Shown: positions 57,775-64,000 of the stretch, piece after piece
How the letters are laid out: the number at the start of each line of letters is the position of its first letter
Position numbering within the stretch: position 1 is the stretch's first letter
Assembly: GCA_028583685.1 (NCBI GenBank)
Contig: JAMXIF010000065.1
Location: forward strand, 31,996,840 to 32,060,839
Direction: 5' to 3'
Source of the DNA: Petaurus breviceps papuanus
Lineage: Eukaryota > Chordata > Mammalia > Diprotodontia > Petauridae
DNA length: 64,000 bases
Made by a program: the position numbers and the translations under genes
Notes under the pieces: model-generated
The model's input: only the letters and a program-made list of their open reading frames with translations
Databases searched by the model: none
Told to the model about the DNA's origin: nothing

Positions 57775-57975
57775 AAAATGGTGTGATACAAAGAGCATTG
57801 GCTTTCTAATCAGAAGATCTGGCTTAAAAGAGCTGCCTCTTCTTCTCATTACCTGTGTGGTGTTGGACAAGTCACTTATCTCTATGGGCCTCAGTGTCCT
57901 CATTTTATAAATGAAGGGGGTGGATCGAATGGCTACTGAAGTTTCTACTTTCTAAATCCAGAGCTATGTTACTGC
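57775..57975 (+). mobile_element. MIR
   Basis: CAAAGAGCATTGGCTTTCTA, TTGGACAAGTCACTTATCTC, GGGCCTCAGTGTCCTCATTT. Confidence 0.8.
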
Positions 57976-58369
57976 AAATTCAAGGACAATATGTAGATCA
58001 TCCTCTTCTTCACTAATATTCATTCTGTCTGACTTACTGAAGTTCAAAGCACACAGTTATTAGGGTTGTCTTGGTCTTTGAAGAGCGTTTTAGAATATTT
58101 AAATATATTTTTGAAATTGTACAATATTGTGTTGTTGTTGTTTTATTTTGGCAGGGGAGAGGAACAGAGGTCAAACATTTGTTATTTCTTGTTTTCATCT
58201 TCCCCAAAATTAAAAACTGGTGTTGCTAGTCATGGTATTTAAATAAATTACATTTAAAGCTTTCATGAAGACCCCTGGGATCTGGAGCTTTTAGGAACCT
58301 TAGCTATCTAGTCTAGTCATGTTATTTAAGTCTCACCACTCACACATACACTACCCTACCCCAATTCTG

Positions 58370-58560
58370 CATACCTATAGGCTAGGCTATTGGAAGAGCC
58401 TCCTGATGGCTCTCCCTGCCTTGAGTTTGCCCCTACTCCCATCTAGCCTCCAAACAAGTGCTGAAACGATACTCCAAAAGCACATTTCTGACCATGCCAC
58501 CACATTCCATAAACTCCAGTGACTCCTTGTCACTTCTAGGGCCAAGAACTGATGATTCAA
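58370..58560 (+). mobile_element. L2 LINE, interior
   Basis: CTCCAAAAGCACATTTCTGA, CCATGCCACCACATTCCATA and AACTCCAGTGACTCCTTGTC match L2. Confidence 0.72.
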
Positions 58561-58593
58561 AGAAATACAGAAAAAAAAAAAAACCCAGTACAT

Positions 58594-58622
58594 CTGTGTG
58601 TGTGTGTGTCTCTCTCTCTCTC
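58594..58622. repeat. (GT)n(TC)n microsatellite
   Basis: GTGTGTGTGTGTCTCTCTCT. Confidence 0.92.
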
Positions 58623-58824
58623 CATACACATACATACATAATACATAAACATATATATCTAATGCATATACATATATTTATCTTTTTTCATATATTATAT
58701 ACCATATTATATACACTATATAATAATTCTGTGCCTTTATTGTGATATAATGTAATATATATTATTATATGATTCTATATAGATATGCATATACATATAT
58801 GTGTATGTGTGTGTATCCTTCAAG

Positions 58825-59160
58825 GATTTCCTATTCTAATTGAGAATATACATAACACATAAATAAATAACCACATACATTGTGTATATATATATGTATA
58901 TATATATATAAATACAGATAAACACAAAAGAGAAGACAATCTTTAAAGGTAAAGGGAATGTCAGCCAAGAATGTTCTCACAGCTTGGAAAACCCTCCTTC
59001 AGAAAGTGAATGGTGATATTACAGCTGATTTGTGGAAGAAGTCTGGGGATTAAGAAATCCCTGGTGGCTTTGGAAAGGACAATTTTAGTACAGAGATGAG
59101 GTGCGGAGTCTGATAACAGATGATTTAGAAGAAAGAAGAAAGGAAGCAGAGGCACTCTGT
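58825..59160 (-). mobile_element. L2 LINE, antisense, with internal AT microsatellite
   Basis: GGATTTCCTATTCTAATTGA, AAGGGAATGTCAGCCAAGAA, CCTTCAGAAAGTGAATGGTG. Low similarity; a (TA)n run at 58880-58912 lies inside. Confidence 0.45.
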
Positions 59161-59499
59161 GTAGACAACTTTTTAAATGGGTCTTGGGAAAAAGGGAAAG
59201 GGAAATACAGGATAATAATTAGCTGTAGGAGTAAGATGCATCATGTGAGTGGTGTGTGTGTATGTGTGTGTTTGTATTAAAGGATAAAGTAAATATGGGC
59301 ATGTTTGTACAATATAGTGAAGTACTCAGTAAATAGAGAGTGAAAATAAGGAAAAAATAAAATAATCATGGAGGCAATTTATTGAAGAAGACAAGAAGGG
59401 ATGGTGTCAATGGAACAACATAGAAAGATTAGCTTTGGCAGTGAAAAGAATCACCACTTCTGCTTCACTGGAAGGAACAGACACATCAATAAACTCACA

Positions 59500-59700
59500 G
59501 TACAAATCACTGGAAAGAGCACTTACTCTCAAGTCAAGGGATCTGGATTCAAATCCAGAAGGATGTAGACCACCTGTTTGACTTAAGCAAGTTTCTATCT
59601 GCCTGAGCCTCAGTTCCCTCAAAGGTAAAATTAAGGAACTATAGTATATGGCCTCTAAAGTCTCTTCAAGGCATCAAAATGAATTCTTTTCTATCTTGTT
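59500..59700 (+). mobile_element. MIR
   Basis: GATCTGGATTCAAATCCAGA, CTGAGCCTCAGTTCCCTCAA, AAGTCTCTTCAAGGCATCAA. Confidence 0.78.
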
Positions 59701-59704
59701 TCCT

Positions 59705-60026
59705 GGCACAGTCGAGCAAACATCTTCAAGCCAAAGATCGTACTCTCTGGTCATGTGCCCTTTTTTTCATTAGCTCAATTTGAGACGTGTTCCACATGAG
59801 GCCACAATCACATCTCTGATTTAATTATAGTTTCCTATTCTGATCACAGTCTGGAGAAACAATTTGCTTTCAGGGAATCCCCCACTGCAGAGATAAATAG
59901 TGTATGCTCTATGCCTGGCCTGAGAATTGGAGGATTGCGATGCATATTCTAGACGTACTTTCCCAGCCTCCTCCCCACTATGTGAAGCCTCCATACTATG
60001 CAGTTACCACATTTATCATTTATATT

Positions 60027-60063
<37 letters not shown>

Positions 60064-60510
60064 ACTGAATAATTTAGAGAGCTGGATACACTCACTACAA
60101 GGGGTTGCGATGTTCTCATTTGATCTACTTTGGTAAAATTATTTTCTGCTGGGAAATTTACTGCAACGATGTGGCCTGTAAATATTTAATAGTATTAGAG
60201 ACATCAGAGTCTATTTTTCTTTGAAGAGTACTTAATTATATCAATTCCAAATGATGAGAGACTGAAGCTAGTATTTTTGGAATCTGGTTTAACAGGGGGA
60301 GGGGAGCTCCTACAAAGACATATGGTTCCCCTCCCAATTAACTGTGGCAATTGAGCAAAATCTCATTAATTCAGATTTCAAAAATTAAATGGCAGGGCTA
60401 ATTTAGCTGGAAGAAGCTGCTGATATAGTCTTGCAGTCTGTATGAAGACAGAGTTTGCTTACCTGAATGAAAATAAAACAAATAAGGTTGCCCAAAGAAA
60501 TATCACCTCC
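59705..60510. other. Unique sequence, possible conserved non-coding DNA
   Basis: Apart from the (AT)n at 60029 this stretch is free of recognised repeats and holds several TAAT-type homeodomain-like words (60220-60420). No coding frame. Confidence 0.35.
60029..60060. repeat. (AT)n microsatellite
   Basis: Perfect AT run of 32 bases. Confidence 0.96.
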
Positions 60511-60512
60511 TA

Positions 60513-60513
<1 letters not shown>

Positions 60514-60547
<34 letters not shown>
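60514..60547. repeat. (CA)n microsatellite
   Basis: Perfect CA run at the left edge of the L2 piece. Confidence 0.96.
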
Positions 60548-60548
<1 letters not shown>

Positions 60549-60618
60549 CCCTTTTAAAACTTCCAAGGGCCCTCTATTGCCTTTAGGAGACAACAGAGTT
60601 CATACTGTACTTAGGCAT
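60549..60618 (+). mobile_element. L2 LINE fragment, first piece of a split copy
   Basis: CCCTCTATTGCCTTTAGGAG and the following bases match the L2 3' region (consensus-like wording 'cccattgcctacaggata'). The copy is interrupted by a MIR and later by the L1. Confidence 0.6.
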
Positions 60619-60629
60619 TTTTAGATGCA

Positions 60630-60735
60630 AGATTCAACACAAGTCACTTTCTCATTCTCACTCCCTCAGTCTCATCTTCAAAATGTGAGGGGTGGACTTG
60701 GTGGTCTTGAAGGTGCCTTCCATCTATAAACCCTA
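60630..60735 (+). mobile_element. MIR 3' part inside L2
   Basis: TCACTTTCTCATTCTCACTC, CCTCAGTCTCATCTTCAAAA and GGTGGACTTGGTGGTCTTGA follow the order of a MIR 3' half. Confidence 0.6.
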
Positions 60736-60737
60736 TT

Positions 60738-60814
60738 GAATGAACTCCTTTGCATGGAATTTATGACCCTCCCAAATTTTATCTCACCTAATTTCCCAAC
60801 CAAATTCTTAAGAC
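60738..60814 (+). mobile_element. L2 LINE fragment, second piece
   Basis: TGAACTCCTTTGCATGGAAT and the following GACCCTCCCAAATTTTATCT resume the L2 text ('ggcatttaaagccctccacaatct'). Cut off by the L1 poly-T at 60815. Confidence 0.6.
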
Positions 60815-61696
60815 TTTTTTTTGTCTTTGTTAATTTGTTTGTTTACTTTAAGTTTACAGAATTCCATTCCACAAGCCCTTGAGTTTCAAATTTTCTCCAC
60901 CTTTCTACCCCCTACCCCTACCCGCCCATGGCAGCATGCAATCAAGTATAGGATCTGCAAATACTTTCACATTAGACATTAGTCAGTTTATAAAGAAGGA
61001 TTGAAATGGCTAGAATGAACAATGGGAAAGAGGAAACAAAACCAAACAAGAAAAAGAAAGAGAGCAGGTAGCTTGCTTCAATCTGCATTCAAACTCTGTT
61101 CTTTCTAGGTTTTTTCTCTGAATGTAGACATCTCTCTTCATAATGAGTCTTTTGGAGTTGTCTTATAACTCTACATTGCAGAGAAGAGTCCAGTCTATCA
61201 AAGCTGGTTGTCACACATATGTTGTGTCTGGAATTGTATGCAAATTTCTTCTGGTTCTGCTCTTCTGACTCAGTATCCATTCATATGAGACTCTCCAGGT
61301 AAATATGAAGTCTATTTGTTCCTCATTTCTTATACTACAATAGTATTCCATTACATTCATATACCACAATTTGTTTATCCATTTCCCAATTGATGGGCAT
61401 CCCCTTAACTTCCAATTCTTTGCCACCTCAAAAAGAGCTACTATAAATATTTTTGTATATATGGATCTTCCTCCCAATTCTATGATGTCTTTGAGATACA
61501 ACACAAGAAATGGTATTGCTGCGTCAAAGGGTATGAAATTATTTATAATCCTTTGGGCATAGTTCCACGTTGCTCTCCAGAATGGCTGAATCAGTTCACA
61601 ACTCCACAAGCAATGTATTAGTGTTCCAATTTTTCTACATCCTCTCCAGCATTTGTCATTTTTCTGTTTTGTCATCTTAGCCAATCTGACCAGTGA

Positions 61697-62247
<551 letters not shown>

Positions 62248-62265
62248 AGAATTGTTTTGATTTGC
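62248..62265. repeat. Right target-site duplication of the RPS24 retrocopy
   Basis: Exact repeat of the 18 bases at 61710-61727, directly after the A tail. The L1 sequence then resumes (ATTTCTCTAAT). Confidence 0.95.
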
Positions 62266-63295
62266 ATTTCTCTAATTAATATTGATTTAGAGCAATTTTT
62301 CATATGCTTATAGATATCTTTCATTTCTTCCTCTGAAAACCGCCTTTCATATCCTTTGACCATTTATCAACTGGGGAATGATTTGTGTTCTTATAGATTT
62401 GACTCCATTCCCTTTATATTTTAGAAATGAGGCCTTTATCAGAGACATTGGTTATAAAAATTCTGTCCCAGTTTTCTACTACCCTCTTAATCTTGGTTAC
62501 ATTGGCTTTATTTGTACAGAATCTTTTCAATTTAATGTAATCAAAATTATCCATTTTGCATTTTATAATGCTCTCTAATTCTTATATGGTCATAAAGTCT
62601 TCCCCCTCTCCATAAATCTGACAGGTAAAATATTCCTTGCTTTTCCAGATTGCTTACAGTATCAGCCTTTATACCTAGATCATGCACCCATTTAGACTTG
62701 ATTTTGGTATATGGTTTTAGATAATGGTCTACGCCCAGTTTCTGCCATACTATATCGCAGTTTTTCCAGCAGTTTTTGTCAAATAATGAGTTCTTATCTC
62801 CAAAACTGGGGTCTTTGGGTTTGTCAAACAGTATATTACTATAGTCATTGACTGCTGAGTCTTGTGCACCCAATATGTTCCTTTGATCCACTACTCTATT
62901 CCTCAGCCAGTACCAAGTAGTTTTGATGACTGCCCTTTAAATACAGATTAAAATCTGGGATAGGTAGTCTACCATCCCTAGCATTTCTTTTCATTAATTC
63001 CCTTGATATTCTGGACTGTATGTTTTTCCAAATGAATTTTGTTACCATTTTTTCTAGATCTATAAATTAATTTTTTGGTAGATTCATTGGTATGGCTTTA
63101 AATATGTAATTTAATTTAGGGAAAATTGTCATTTTTATTATATTAGCTTGGCCCAGCCATGAGCAATTGATGTTTTTCCAATTAGATCTGACTTTATTTG
63201 TGTGAAAAGTGTTTTGTAGTTGTGTTCATATAGGTCCTGGGTTTGTTTTGGCAGGTAGATTCCCCATATTTTATAATGTCTACAGTAACTTTAAA

Positions 63296-63560
63296 TGCAA
63301 TTGGCCTTATGTTCTAGCCAAACTAGACTACCAGACAATTGCCTTTAACTCAATTTATAGTTTTACACTTTCATGCCATTTCATGAATTTTAACTGCACA
63401 CCGTACATATTTCTCCCTATTAAAATTTTTTCTGCTCCTTCAAGTGTCAACTCTACCCATCCCCCCAGAAGCCTTTCTTGATCCCCTCCATGAAAGTGAG
63501 CTGCTCAGTCATCTACTTTGTACCTCTCCTTTGCCTCTTTGACCTTACATTTTGTAGACA
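63296..63560 (+). mobile_element. L2 LINE fragment, third piece, downstream of the L1
   Basis: TTCTAGCCAAACTAGACTAC matches the next expected L2 block. It is followed by CTTCAAGTGTCAACTCTACC and GAAGCCTTTCTTGATCCCCT, again in L2 order. Together with 60549-60618 and 60738-60814 this gives one L2 copy opened by later insertions. Confidence 0.7.
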
Positions 63561-63604
63561 TGTAGGTAATAGAGCCATGTCAGAATTAAAAATTACTTGA
63601 TAGC

Positions 63605-63785
63605 TATCAACCAATCAACATGAATTTATTAAACAGCTGTTATGTGCTAGACACTGGGGAGACAAATGCAAAAAAAAATGTCACCTGCCATCAAGGTGCT
63701 TAAATTCTATCAGGTGAAACAACATAAAGACAGATATGACATCAAAAAATATAGAAAGATAGAGATATAAATATGTGCTAGCTAT
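63605..63785 (-). mobile_element. L2 LINE, 3' end, antisense
   Basis: CCAATCAACATGAATTTATT, TTATGTGCTAGACACTGGGG, CCATCAAGGTGCTTAAATTC. Confidence 0.75.
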
Positions 63786-63829
63786 GGATTAGGTAGATAT
63801 AGATAAAGGTATAGGTATGGATTTGGAGA

Positions 63830-63953
63830 AAGAGACAGAGACAAGAAACAGAGGCAAGAGAGTGAAGAAGAGAGAGATAAAGATAGACTATAGAAAGATA
63901 GAGAGATGAATTAATTGATTAGATAGATGATAGATACATAGAGATTGATAGAT

Positions 63954-64000
<47 letters not shown>
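63830..64000. repeat. GA-rich tract passing into (GATA)n at the window end
   Basis: GAGACAGAG text, then pure GATA units from about 63957 to the last base. The array continues past the window. Confidence 0.95.

Overview
The window looks like a repeat-dense, gene-poor stretch of a marsupial (metatherian) nuclear genome. The main evidence is the many tRNA-derived SINEs opening with GGGGCAGCTAGGTGGCAC-type heads and carrying a GAGTTCAAATC B box, the L1 proteins, and the thick background of very old L2, MIR and CR1/L3 copies. The species cannot be settled from the sequence alone. I found no host exon, tRNA, rRNA or CRISPR array that I can support. The only near-intact host-type reading frame is a processed copy of ribosomal protein gene RPS24 at 61.7-62.2 kb.

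Layout: 0-1.1 kb holds a C/T-rich LINE-like remnant, then a purine-only microsatellite with a 100-base assembly gap. From 1.1 to 14.5 kb there are MIR, L2 and SINE copies, including a SINE dimer (7.43-7.74 kb), a tandem ZNF143-like 24-mer (8.02 kb) and a palindromic hAT MITE (10.97-11.16 kb). From 14.9 to about 16.4 kb (possibly to 17.6 kb) lies a long antisense CR1/L3 LINE. From 18 to 30 kb there are sparse repeats, a perfect CTCF core match at 21.04 kb and a nested L2/MIR/L1 cluster at 26-27 kb. At 30.9-32.2 kb two L1 pieces sit side by side. From 33 to 39 kb is mostly unique AT-rich sequence with MIRs. At 39.5-40.2 kb an unassigned repeat-like block contains tandem units and a 10-base gap. 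From 40 to 51 kb there are L2, MIR, SINE and a second purine microsatellite.

From 51.06 to 57.65 kb lies a near full-length antisense L1 (3' UTR, broken ORF2, inter-ORF spacer, broken ORF1, GC-rich 5' UTR), which landed in a MIR. From 60.5 to 63.6 kb there is a nest: an old L2 was split by a MIR and by a 5'-truncated L1, and the L1 was later hit by the RPS24 retrocopy, which has an 18-bp target-site duplication.

The coding-type pieces do not work together as a system. They record successive waves of insertion (L2/MIR/CR1 oldest, then hAT and L1/SINE, then RPS24). I found no undescribed biological system. The items most worth a second look are the RPS24 retrocopy, the SINE dimer, the tandem-unit block at 39.8-40.1 kb, and the CTCF and ZNF143-like motifs.
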